Part shown: piece by piece, positions 1-6,237 of the stretch | Position numbering within the stretch: position 1 is the first letter of the stretch | How the letters are laid out: every line of letters starts with the position of its first letter | Source of the DNA: a virus | IMG/VR virus record: IMGVR_UViG_3300029267_001898 | Span: 1 to 24,102 of that record | Reading direction: 5' to 3' (one strand) | Length of the DNA: 24,102 nt | Translations under genes and position numbers: made by a program | The notes under the pieces: model-generated | The model's database searches: none | What the model was told of the DNA's origin: nothing | Seen by the model: only the letters and a program-made list of their open reading frames with translations

Positions 1-2
1 CA

Positions 3-299
3 ACGAAATTTCCAAACGAGTTTACTGAGTCGTCGAAGTATTTCATTAATATCGATGACGAACAAAACATTATTTCATTTAAAATTCAGAATGGCCCCAT
101 CAAAGAGAATGGAGTTAATGGCTGTCAAGTGGTCGACATGATCGCAGTAGCAAGGCACATGATTTATGGGCTAAATGAAAAGTTTCCTTGTCGGGAAAAT
201 GCAATAACATTGACCAGGCTCGATGAGGCAATTCTTTGGCAAGCGCAAAGAACGGCAAACAGGGAAGCTAGGGGCGTTGAAGGAACAAGTAACAAGTAG
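3..299 (+). CDS. Acb2/Tad1 hairpin-domain protein, 3' part (cut by left edge)
   Basis: The reading frame is open from the left edge and ends at TAG 297-299, so only the last 98 residues are visible. They contain FKIQNGPIKENGVNGCQ, then a helical stretch with VDMIAVARHMIYGLNEKFPCREN, then ITLTRLDEAILWQAQRTANREARGVEGT. The order 'NGPIKE.GVNG', a long helix, 'FPCREN', a second helix and a terminal 'R..REARGVEGT' is the pattern of the Acb2/Tad1 hairpin domain found in many phages. Acb2 proteins act in the host cytoplasm as oligomeric sponges that bind cyclic oligonucleotide signals and so block CBASS; related proteins also bind Thoeris signals. That function is known for the family and inferred here. 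The N-terminus lies outside the window, so a fusion to another domain cannot be excluded. The gene is followed after 9 bases by the next small gene and probably shares its transcript. Family call fairly sure, sponge activity less so. Confidence 0.72.
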   Translation, partial: TKFPNEFTESSKYFINIDDEQNIISFKIQNGPIKENGVNGCQVVDMIAVARHMIYGLNEKFPCRENAITLTRLDEAILWQAQRTANREARGVEGTSNK

Positions 300-308
300 G
301 GGGGAGTT

Positions 309-512
309 GTGAAGATTGAAGATTTAGAAGGGAGAGAAAGGCAGCAAGTAGATGCAATTGCCGAGATTAAGGAAATATTGAGAGCTGGAAATTTTTCAAA
401 TATTGAGTGCATGGGAATACTTGAAGCCGTTAAATACTTAGTTAACCAAAATGTCAGCAAGGAAGCGAAAAGGCTGGAAAAAGAGGCGAGGGAAAGAAAT
501 GAAAGAGCATGA
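309..512 (+). CDS. Small hypothetical protein, 67 aa
   Basis: I do not recognise this protein. It starts at GTG 309, with a strong purine-rich Shine-Dalgarno (GGGGGGAG, 299-306) in the gap after the preceding gene. The 67 residues are almost wholly charged and helix-prone: an N-terminal E/R/K-rich segment, a short middle with NIECMGILEAVKYLVNQ, and a C-terminal lysine/arginine/glutamate-rich helix. There is no signal peptide or membrane segment, so a soluble cytoplasmic protein is expected. The stop lies 14 bases inside the next gene, so the two are probably translationally coupled. A small DNA-binding or regulatory role would fit the size and neighbourhood but nothing in the sequence shows it. 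Confidence 0.6.
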   Translation: MKIEDLEGRERQQVDAIAEIKEILRAGNFSNIECMGILEAVKYLVNQNVSKEAKRLEKEARERNERA

Positions 513-717
513 AGAAAACATGAGTAAAGAAGATTATGAACAACAGGAAAGATATAGAAAGCAAGAAGAGCGATCAATAACTATCCGTGAAATTGAGGGG
601 ACAATTTACAATCTGATTCAGCTGCACAGAAAAGCCGGGCATGATACTAGCGCTTTGTATGTTGCTGTTAACAACCAAAGAAAGCAACTTCTATATGATA
701 TGCAAGAAGGGATTTAA
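499..717 (+). CDS. Small hypothetical protein, 72 aa
   Basis: Unrecognised. The frame is open from 451, but the first 16 codons would be a run of basic residues lying over the preceding gene and lack a ribosome site. ATG 499 has GAGGGA (488-493) at good spacing, so it is preferred; ATG 520 is an alternative that would begin MSKEDYEQQ. The protein is hydrophilic: a glutamate/arginine/glutamine-rich helix for about 35 residues, then REIEGTIYNLIQLHRKAGHD and a second helical part ending in LLYDMQEGI. No signal peptide or transmembrane helix is present. It overlaps the preceding gene by 14 bases and is separated from the following one by 2 bases, so it belongs to the same accessory operon. Function unknown. 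Confidence 0.55.
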   Translation: MKEHEENMSKEDYEQQERYRKQEERSITIREIEGTIYNLIQLHRKAGHDTSALYVAVNNQRKQLLYDMQEGI

Positions 718-719
718 CT

Positions 720-1316
720 ATGTGGAAATGTAAATGGGTTTATAAGGCACTAAAGAAGGGCGGATTCACCAACTGGGGGCATAGGTTGTATGATAAATTG
801 CATCCAACTATTCCAGAAAACTCCATAGCCGCCCTAAGGGAAGGACTTAAACATCAAGATCATAAAAACTTTAAATACTTTGAGTTTGACGTAGTAGAGT
901 CAAGAGATGGGTTTTTATATGTGTTCCATGATGCAACAAAGAGGAAAACCATCAAAAGGCTTTGCCCTACCGCAGACAAAAGGCTTCAGAAAAAGTCTAT
1001 TTACGAGCTAACTGCCGGGCAAATTGAAACATTGGAGCTGATGCACACTACTGAAAAGGTTCCAAGCGTAGCAGAGCTTTATAGTGAGTTTGCGCGACAC
1101 AAAATCACGGTTCCAATCAGGGTGGAAGTTAAAAAGCTAATGACTACCAAGGCAATAAAAGACCTTGTTGAAATGACGGCAGCGTTTAGGTCAAGTACTA
1201 GGCTTGATGTTAATTTTATGATGTTCAAGAAGAAGTTTAATAAAATGAGCAAAGAAAACCGTGAGTATTTCATGGGCAAGTTGTTGAGGAATGATTTCAA
1301 ACTTATTTGGATTTAG
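720..1316 (+). CDS. Glycerophosphodiester phosphodiesterase-like protein (GDPD family)
   Basis: The 198-residue protein carries the GDPD catalytic pattern in order: H21-R22, P32-E33-N34, the metal-binding pair E55-F-D57, D63-G64, H70-D71, then PSVAELY (115-121) and V135-E136-V-K138. In this family these residues bind a divalent metal and carry out acid-base cleavage of glycerophosphodiesters to glycerol-3-phosphate and an alcohol. The match is to the fold and active site; the substrate is inferred. At 198 residues it is shorter than the usual roughly 250, with the C-terminal barrel strands compressed or replaced by a lysine-rich tail. There is no signal peptide, so it should act in the cytoplasm. 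It sits 2 bases after the preceding small gene, in the accessory block upstream of the terminase. It could act on host lipid breakdown products or on another phosphodiester; the sequence does not decide. Confidence 0.72.
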   Translation: MWKCKWVYKALKKGGFTNWGHRLYDKLHPTIPENSIAALREGLKHQDHKNFKYFEFDVVESRDGFLYVFHDATKRKTIKRLCPTADKRLQKKSIYELTAGQIETLELMHTTEKVPSVAELYSEFARHKITVPIRVEVKKLMTTKAIKDLVEMTAAFRSSTRLDVNFMMFKKKFNKMSKENREYFMGKLLRNDFKLIWI

Positions 1317-1324
1317 GGGGAAGA

Positions 1325-1486
1325 ATGTTTGCAGTTTTAATATTCTTGGCGTTGTACTTGTATGGATGCTCAATCACTGGCGACGGAAAGATTGGAGCTA
1401 ATGAGACTGTCGGAGCAGTGATAGCCGGCGTTGGTTTAATTGCCGGGTCATTTATTGATCATAAGTTCTTCTGGACGCTATTTTGA
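1325..1486 (+). CDS. Small membrane/lipoprotein-like protein, 53 aa
   Basis: A short frame from ATG 1325 to TGA 1484-1486, preceded by a GGGGGAAGA ribosome site. It begins MFAVLIFLALYLYGCS, a hydrophobic stretch ending in L-Y-G-C, which resembles a bacterial lipobox with Cys15 as the lipidated residue; however the usual lysine or arginine near the start is missing. After a short polar part (ITGDGKIGANET) comes a second hydrophobic segment, VGAVIAGVGLIAGSFI, and a polar end. It is therefore either a small lipoprotein with an additional membrane-associated segment or a two-helix membrane protein. The stop overlaps the TTG start of the next gene. Possible roles include outer spanin or superinfection exclusion, but the proline-rich composition typical of outer spanins is absent and no role is assigned. 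Confidence 0.5.
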   Translation: MFAVLIFLALYLYGCSITGDGKIGANETVGAVIAGVGLIAGSFIDHKFFWTLF

Positions 1487-1752
1487 GTGCATGGTTCGAG
1501 CTTCAAAAGCGCCTAGATGATTATCAATTTAAGTTTAGTTTGTCTTATCAGATAGTAGGCAATAGCCACGGCAAGTGGACATTCTTTGCGATGTATAAAG
1601 CAAGCCCAATTATCAAGATAACTGACTGTGACAACATGTTTTTCGCGATCTACTTTGGTGTTCAAGCTCTCAAGAATAAATATGGTGGTAATTTTGATAT
1701 TAACATCGACGCTGAAAGTGTCGAAGAGACTGGAGACAATTTGTGCTTATGA
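1483..1752 (+). CDS. Hypothetical protein, 89 aa
   Basis: Unrecognised. The only plausible start is TTG 1483, overlapping the preceding stop (TTGA), because the nearby GTG 1487 and ATG 1491 are out of frame; no clear ribosome site is visible, so translation is probably coupled to the preceding gene. The 89 residues look like a compact alpha/beta protein: WFELQKRLDDYQFKFSLSYQIVG, then GKWTFFAMYKASPIIKITDCDN, then a helix MFFAIYFGVQALKNKYGG and an acidic end. No signal peptide is evident. Its last 10 bases overlap the start of the CsrA-like gene, and its 3' coding end supplies that gene's Shine-Dalgarno, so the two should be expressed together. Confidence 0.6.
   Translation: MSAWFELQKRLDDYQFKFSLSYQIVGNSHGKWTFFAMYKASPIIKITDCDNMFFAIYFGVQALKNKYGGNFDINIDAESVEETGDNLCL
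1732..1735 (+). promoter_or_regulatory. Shine-Dalgarno setting the CsrA-like start
   Basis: GGAG lies seven bases before GTG 1743 and inside the end of the preceding coding region. It supports GTG 1743 rather than the in-frame ATG 1749, and the resulting N-terminus MLMIKRK aligns with the CsrA start M-L-x-L-x-R-K. GGA is also the core of CsrA binding sites, so self-binding here is conceivable, but no flanking hairpin was demonstrated. Confidence 0.6.
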
Positions 1753-1955
1753 TTAAAAGGAAGTTCGGTCAGAGCTTCACACTTATCGAAAACGGTGAAA
1801 TTATCGCCAAAATTACCCTAAAAAGATGTGAAAATAGGAACGATGTGCACGTTTGCATCTCCGCTGATGCTAAAATAAAAGTATTGCGATCAGAATTGGT
1901 CGGAAAGCAGGAAGAGGAGTTTAACTTTAATAAAAAGTTTTTAATGGATGATTGA
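1743..1955 (+). CDS. CsrA-like RNA-binding translational regulator
   Basis: The 70-residue product begins MLMIKRKFGQSFTLIENGE and continues with AKITLKRC, VHVCISADAKIKVLRSEL and a polar tail. This follows the CsrA layout of five short beta strands and a C-terminal helix: M-L-x-I-x-R-K-x-G-x-S at the start, 'v.v.I.A' in the middle and 'V.R.EL' before the helix. The RNA-contacting Arg6 and the arginine of the 'VxRxEL' motif (Arg44 in E. coli CsrA) are both kept. CsrA dimers bind GGA-containing mRNA leaders and usually block translation; that role is known for the family and inferred here. Start GTG 1743 is chosen because it gives the family N-terminus and has GGAG seven bases upstream. It overlaps the preceding gene by 10 bases and the terminase by 8. 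The strands are more divergent than in cellular CsrA, so target choice may differ. Confidence 0.72.
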   Translation: MLMIKRKFGQSFTLIENGEIIAKITLKRCENRNDVHVCISADAKIKVLRSELVGKQEEEFNFNKKFLMDD

Positions 1956-3402
1956 AAACCTCAAGGAACGATACAAAATAATTGAATCCGGCAAGAGGAA
2001 CTATAAAGTTCGGGCGCAAATAGTTGAGATGGTCAATCGTGACTTCATCTTTTTCTTTAATTATTTTGTCTACACGTATGATCCCCGGACGAAAAGTAAA
2101 ACGCTCCCATTCCTTCTTTATGGGTTTCAAAGAGATTTCTGTTACAAGCTAAATGAGTGCTACGAGCTTAAAAAGCCTCTGTTAGTCGAAAAAAGCCGAG
2201 ACATGGGCTTTTCTTGGGTATTTTTAGGCTGGATTGTCTGGAAAATGATCACCGAAAAGGGTTTTTCTGCCGGTGTTGGCTCAAGGAAGTTTGGCCTGGT
2301 AGATGAAATTGGGAACATGAAAAGCCTCTTGCAGCGGATTAGGTTCATATTATGGAACCTTCCGGGGTTCCTAACACATGGTTACAATGAGAAAAAACAC
2401 TCAAAAATAGGATTGATTAAAATCCCCGAGATGGAGTCGTATGTCGCCGGCGAAGGTGGAGATGACATCGGGAGGGGTGATCGTACCAGTATCTATTTTA
2501 TCGATGAATTTGCCCATATTCCGCGCTCTGTGAAGGTGCAGGAGGCGGTATCTCAAACAAGTAACTGTCTCGTGTACGGGTCAACCCCAAATGGGCGGGG
2601 AAATGAGTTCGCTCGATTGAGATGGGAAACAGACATTGATATTTTCACTATGCACTGGAGAGATCATCCGGGCAAAACTCAAGAGTGGTACGACAAGATG
2701 GCGGCAACTCTCCCGGCAGAGACAATGGCGCAGGAAGTTGACATTTCCTACAACAAGTCAATCAAGGGAAGGGTTTACAAGTGGTTTAGCCGGGAAAAAC
2801 ATGCCGTAGATGTCGAATACAACCCAAATCATCCAGTTCTTATTTCAATTGACTGGGGGATTGGGGATCCAACGAGTGTTATTTTTCTTCAGGATTACCA
2901 TGGGCAATTAAGGATTTTTGACCACTGGGAAGAAGCTGACAGGAGCATCCCTCAGATATTTACTGAAATTGCAAGGATTCTTGGTGGATACAAGGCACAT
3001 CATGGGAGATTTTTAACCTTGAGAGATGTTTCTGGATGGTATGGTGACCCGGACGCAAAAAACCGAGAAAGAATCTCTGGAGATAGTATTTCCAGTTATA
3101 TTTACGACAAATATCATATTACGCTGCGCATGAAGGTGCCAAACGTTATAAAGAATAGAATTTTATCTGTCAATATGCTAGGCTCTAGTGATAGAATATT
3201 GGTGAACAAACGGTTAAACTTTTTCTGTGACTGCGTAGAAAACTATAAGTACCCGGAAAAGGATCATGGAGAGAATGAAAAGCCGCTGCACGACTGGACT
3301 TCCCACGCTAACACTGCGCTTGAATATTACTGTGTCTACGAACACGGGCTTGATCAATTTAGTAACAAAGAAACTGGAATTTATTTAACTCCTTTTAGAT
3401 AG
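1948..3402 (+). CDS. terL: Terminase large subunit (TerL)
   Basis: The 484-residue protein has the two-domain layout of a phage packaging motor. In the ATPase part a Walker A-like loop EKSRDMGFSW spans residues 81-90, GRGDR lies at 175-179, Walker B YFIDEF at 183-188 with catalytic Glu187, and the coupling motif GSTPNG at 211-216. The nuclease part starts near 297 with VLISIDWGIGDP, where Asp302 is the expected first metal ligand of the RNase H-like fold. TerL docks on the portal, pumps DNA into the prohead and cuts the concatemer. The length is normal for the family. ATG 1948 overlaps the CsrA-like gene by 8 bases, and the portal gene follows after 9 bases. A small terminase is not recognised nearby. 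Confidence 0.93.
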   Translation: MIENLKERYKIIESGKRNYKVRAQIVEMVNRDFIFFFNYFVYTYDPRTKSKTLPFLLYGFQRDFCYKLNECYELKKPLLVEKSRDMGFSWVFLGWIVWKMITEKGFSAGVGSRKFGLVDEIGNMKSLLQRIRFILWNLPGFLTHGYNEKKHSKIGLIKIPEMESYVAGEGGDDIGRGDRTSIYFIDEFAHIPRSVKVQEAVSQTSNCLVYGSTPNGRGNEFARLRWETDIDIFTMHWRDHPGKTQEWYDKMAATLPAETMAQEVDISYNKSIKGRVYKWFSREKHAVDVEYNPNHPVLISIDWGIGDPTSVIFLQDYHGQLRIFDHWEEADRSIPQIFTEIARILGGYKAHHGRFLTLRDVSGWYGDPDAKNRERISGDSISSYIYDKYHITLRMKVPNVIKNRILSVNMLGSSDRILVNKRLNFFCDCVENYKYPEKDHGENEKPLHDWTSHANTALEYYCVYEHGLDQFSNKETGIYLTPFR

Positions 3403-3411
3403 GGTTTCGAA

Positions 3412-5142
3412 ATGGCATATAATCTTACAGATGATTCAGTTCTAAATAACATTGTCCAAATGGTTGAATCTGCTGAAAATGACCAGAGAATTGATCGTCA
3501 CACTAGAGCGTATCAGATTATAAATGAGAACCAGAAGCGTTTAGTTGAAGAGCAATTGCGTAAAAAGTACCCCGAGTCATGGAATGAAATGACCGTCATG
3601 AATTTGACGATAGGTAAAAAGATGATCCGTAAGTTGTCTCGTGCTTATTCTGCCGGGGTTCGACGGGAAGTTGTTGATGTAAAAACCGGAGAAGTAAACA
3701 AGCGGTTAACTGAATTTCTTAACTATGTTTATGCTGATCCATCGGAAGATGGAAACACCTTTGATGATGTCATGATAAAGGCGAGTGAGCTATATACAAA
3801 TCATCAATACGTTGAGTTGTTTAATTATTTGTCAGATGACAATAGAATTAGGTTTAAGGCACTTCCGCAACAGCTCTTTACCGCCATTCCAAATACCTCA
3901 AAGACCAAGGCAGAGGTAATTGTTTTCAAGCTTGACCATGCTGATTTTACCACTGCTCACAAGTTCATCGATTGGGATAATACGCCAGAAGAAGCAATGG
4001 GTGGCGAAGTTGTTGGTCTGTATAACGTCTGGAGTAAAGATTATAACTTCGTTTTTACTCGGATAAAGAAAGAAATCACCGAGGGAGAGGGTAAGGGTCA
4101 GGTAATTTTTACCAATGTTGTAACAAAGAACCCCAAAAATGAAGGGAACAAGAACCCTTTTGCCGTAATGCCCTTTACTCAGATCAAAAAGGCTACAGAT
4201 GGTCATTTCTACCCCCACGGAAATGAAATTGCAGAGGTCAGTCGAGACTTAAACGTTATATTTTCCGATATTATTCACATTGCGGCACAGCAAGGGTTTG
4301 GCCAGGCCGTTATTTATTATGACGGGGAAACTCCTCCAGCGATCACAAAAACAGGCCCTACGCATGTAATTAATATCAACAACAAGAACGGTAATAGTAA
4401 GTTTGAGTTCGCAAATCCAAACCCGGATCTTCCTGGCCACCTAGAAATTGCCCTTGCCATTACTAGGATACTTTTAACCACAAATGATCTAACCACTGAC
4501 AAAGTTAGTGGAGAGTTAAATGCAACGAATTTTGCTAGTGCCATTGATAGGCTTATCGCCGATTCTGAAACTGTTACAAACATTGAAGATCAGCAAAAAG
4601 ATTACGCAAGAATTGAGAAAGATAACTTCAAGAAAGTTATTTCCATTGCTAAGTATCTAAAGGATTCAAATCAATGGCCTGATGATTATCCAAAATTAAA
4701 TACGCCTGATTTTGGTGAAAACAAATATAAGTTAAAGATTATTTTTAACGCAATTAAGCCGTTAACCACCGAGAAAGAGAAAGCGACAACAATTGTCTAT
4801 CTTGATGAAAATGGCTTTATTTTGCCCCATGAAAAGCACATGAGGTTTAACGATGGCATGTCAGAGAAAGAAGCACTTAAAAGGGAAGCCGAAATTAGGG
4901 CAGCTAAAAAAATCGATGAAGAAGAAGAAATCGGTAAAAAAGCCGATGAAATAAACAGGGAGATTCAGGCTGGCAACGCAAAAGGGCAGGAAAATAGACC
5001 TGTTAGCTCTATTGAAGGACGACAAGGAAAAGATCGAGTCGCTGGAAATATTAAACGAAGCGGACAAAAAGCGGATAGGAAACTTGATAATAGAGCAAAT
5101 AAGGAAAAGGACACAGGCGGGAGTCGGAGTCGAGAACGGTAG
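3412..5142 (+). CDS. Portal protein
   Basis: The 576-residue protein directly follows TerL and precedes scaffold and capsid genes, the usual place of the portal. It begins with an acidic/helical segment (MAYNLTDDSVLNNIVQMVE), then KKMIRKLSRAYSAGVRREV, a beta-rich wing with LPQQLFTAIPN and VYNVWSK-like strands, and after it a long helical stem/clip part including ISRDLNVIFSDIIHIAAQQG-type helices and a lysine/glutamate-rich C-terminus. Twelve copies would form the ring through which DNA enters and to which the neck attaches. The last 45 or so residues (from about 5012) are very basic and low in complexity, and their DNA is also read in another frame by the next gene, so that tail may be shaped by the overlap. 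The order-based call is strong; motif support alone is moderate. Confidence 0.85.
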   Translation: MAYNLTDDSVLNNIVQMVESAENDQRIDRHTRAYQIINENQKRLVEEQLRKKYPESWNEMTVMNLTIGKKMIRKLSRAYSAGVRREVVDVKTGEVNKRLTEFLNYVYADPSEDGNTFDDVMIKASELYTNHQYVELFNYLSDDNRIRFKALPQQLFTAIPNTSKTKAEVIVFKLDHADFTTAHKFIDWDNTPEEAMGGEVVGLYNVWSKDYNFVFTRIKKEITEGEGKGQVIFTNVVTKNPKNEGNKNPFAVMPFTQIKKATDGHFYPHGNEIAEVSRDLNVIFSDIIHIAAQQGFGQAVIYYDGETPPAITKTGPTHVININNKNGNSKFEFANPNPDLPGHLEIALAITRILLTTNDLTTDKVSGELNATNFASAIDRLIADSETVTNIEDQQKDYARIEKDNFKKVISIAKYLKDSNQWPDDYPKLNTPDFGENKYKLKIIFNAIKPLTTEKEKATTIVYLDENGFILPHEKHMRFNDGMSEKEALKREAEIRAAKKIDEEEEIGKKADEINREIQAGNAKGQENRPVSSIEGRQGKDRVAGNIKRSGQKADRKLDNRANKEKDTGGSRSRER

Positions 5143-5506
5143 AGAATATGATCTCAATACGAGGCCATATACTCCTCAATATGCTCGGCAAAAAGGTTCC
5201 CCTAATGTTGACCTTACCCTAACGGGAGATATGTTGGAAAACATGTATGTACGCTCGACAACAAGAGACAGTGTGAGTGTATCAGTAAGAGAGAGAGACT
5301 ATGGCAAGCTGCGTGGCGCACAAGAGGGAGTTGATGTGTTGCCGCGAGACGAGAAAGGAAGACCAGTTAAGGGCGCTCCAAAGCGAAAGGTTAAGAGACC
5401 TTTTTTTGGTTTATCCAATAGAGACAAAGAGGAAATTGTAAATAGTGCGAAATTTAAAGGAATCTTTGATCGAGCACTAAAACGGCATATTAACAAGAAA
5501 AAATAG
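5012..5506 (+). CDS. Gp10-like head-tail/virion morphogenesis protein, overlapping the portal
   Basis: The product has a charged helical N-terminus followed by KRTQAGVGVENGREYD, then YTPQYARQKGSPNVDLTLTGDMLENM, a short beta region and a basic C-terminus ending HINKKK. The pattern 'R...G......Y...Y...K....vdLTLTG.ML..M' is that of the small head-tail adaptor/virion morphogenesis proteins of the HK97 gp10 kind, though its place right after the portal is unusual. The frame has no ATG before its conserved part. The listed start is TTG 5012; TTG 5084, which has an AGGA just upstream, is an alternative. The frame stays open back to 4955. From 5012 to 5142 the same DNA also encodes the portal end, so translation is either coupled or begins at a weak internal start. 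The scaffold gene follows after 10 bases. Confidence 0.72.
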   Translation: MKDDKEKIESLEILNEADKKRIGNLIIEQIRKRTQAGVGVENGREYDLNTRPYTPQYARQKGSPNVDLTLTGDMLENMYVRSTTRDSVSVSVRERDYGKLRGAQEGVDVLPRDEKGRPVKGAPKRKVKRPFFGLSNRDKEEIVNSAKFKGIFDRALKRHINKKK

Positions 5507-5516
5507 GAGCAAAAAC

Positions 5517-6221
5517 ATGCAAGTTCAAAGTGCGAATGTAAATGAACAAGCAACAGTTACGAATGTGAACACATTTGGAACAACACCAACGACGACGGAT
5601 GGGGTATCTACCGATGATACAACGGATTTTGCTGGTTATTCTCAGCAGGTGGAAAGCGTTTCCACTGATGACCAAGGCCAAAACGATTCTGTTTCTCTGG
5701 AGGAGTTTGCAAAGCTTAAGGCGAGTAATGACAGACTTTTGGAGGAAAGCAAGAAGTGGAAATCACGGACGCGAAAAGCAGAAGAAGAAAAGCTGATGGC
5801 AGAGAACAACAAAGACGAAATTATTCGCCGTCAAAAACAACAGCTTGATGAAATTGACCAGAGACTTATGGCGAAGGCCATCTCTGAAAGTGTTTCAAAG
5901 GAGGCGATGAAACGGAACTGTAAGCATTGGGATCATTTACTTTCTGTTGGTAATACCGACATGTTAGAATATGACCCAGAAACTGAAGCAGTTACCGGAG
6001 TAAGGGAATTTTTTGATTATCACGAGAACAATGAGGATTATGACATTTATTTCAGAAAAACAGAGCCAGTGAAAACCATCACGGACACACAAACCACTTC
6101 GGCTCAGTCAATTGACTATAAAGCGAATCCAATTGGTTACTTGCGAGAAGTTAAGAAAAACTCTCCAGAGAAATTTAACGACGAAGTAAGAAAACTACAA
6201 AGTGAAGGTTTAATTAGTTAA
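5517..6221 (+). CDS. Scaffold-like protein
   Basis: A 234-residue acidic protein between portal/neck genes and the major capsid gene, the normal place of a scaffold. The first 60 residues are rich in Thr, Asn, Gln, Asp and Ser and look disordered. Residues about 60-120 form a coiled coil (LEEFAKLKASNDRLLEESK then KAEEEKLMAE and RRQKQQLDEIDQRL). A middle part has HWDHLLSVGNTDML and FDYHENNEDYDIYF, and the protein ends with a basic helical segment NPIGYLREVKKNSPEKFNDE, which fits a coat-binding end. Scaffolds guide prohead assembly inside the shell and then leave. A separate head protease was not found. ATG 5517 is preceded by AGGAG (5505-5509). No similarity beyond this general layout was recognised. 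Confidence 0.75.
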   Translation: MQVQSANVNEQATVTNVNTFGTTPTTTDGVSTDDTTDFAGYSQQVESVSTDDQGQNDSVSLEEFAKLKASNDRLLEESKKWKSRTRKAEEEKLMAENNKDEIIRRQKQQLDEIDQRLMAKAISESVSKEAMKRNCKHWDHLLSVGNTDMLEYDPETEAVTGVREFFDYHENNEDYDIYFRKTEPVKTITDTQTTSAQSIDYKANPIGYLREVKKNSPEKFNDEVRKLQSEGLIS

Positions 6222-6237
6222 TTAAGGAGAAAAAATT

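Noticed and set aside
451-498. Upstream extension of the 499 gene
   Set aside because: The added residues are a simple basic run over the preceding gene and no ribosome site precedes 451.
164-577. 137-residue reverse-strand frame, with Ser/Leu-rich translation
   Set aside because: It lies opposite three + strand genes with ribosome sites and family patterns; its Ser/Leu/Phe-rich composition is the mirror of lysine/glutamate-rich genes.
3898-4218. 106-residue reverse frame inside the portal gene
   Set aside because: No ribosome site or recognisable pattern, and all neighbours are on the + strand; a shadow of the portal gene.
4903-4945. A-rich runs (GCTAAAAAAATC and GGTAAAAAAGCC) in the portal gene as possible -1 slippery sites
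   Set aside because: Moving from the portal frame to the gp10-like frame needs +1, and that frame has a stop at 4952-4954, so slipping at these runs would not give a fusion; the phase for -1 tandem slippage is also imperfect.
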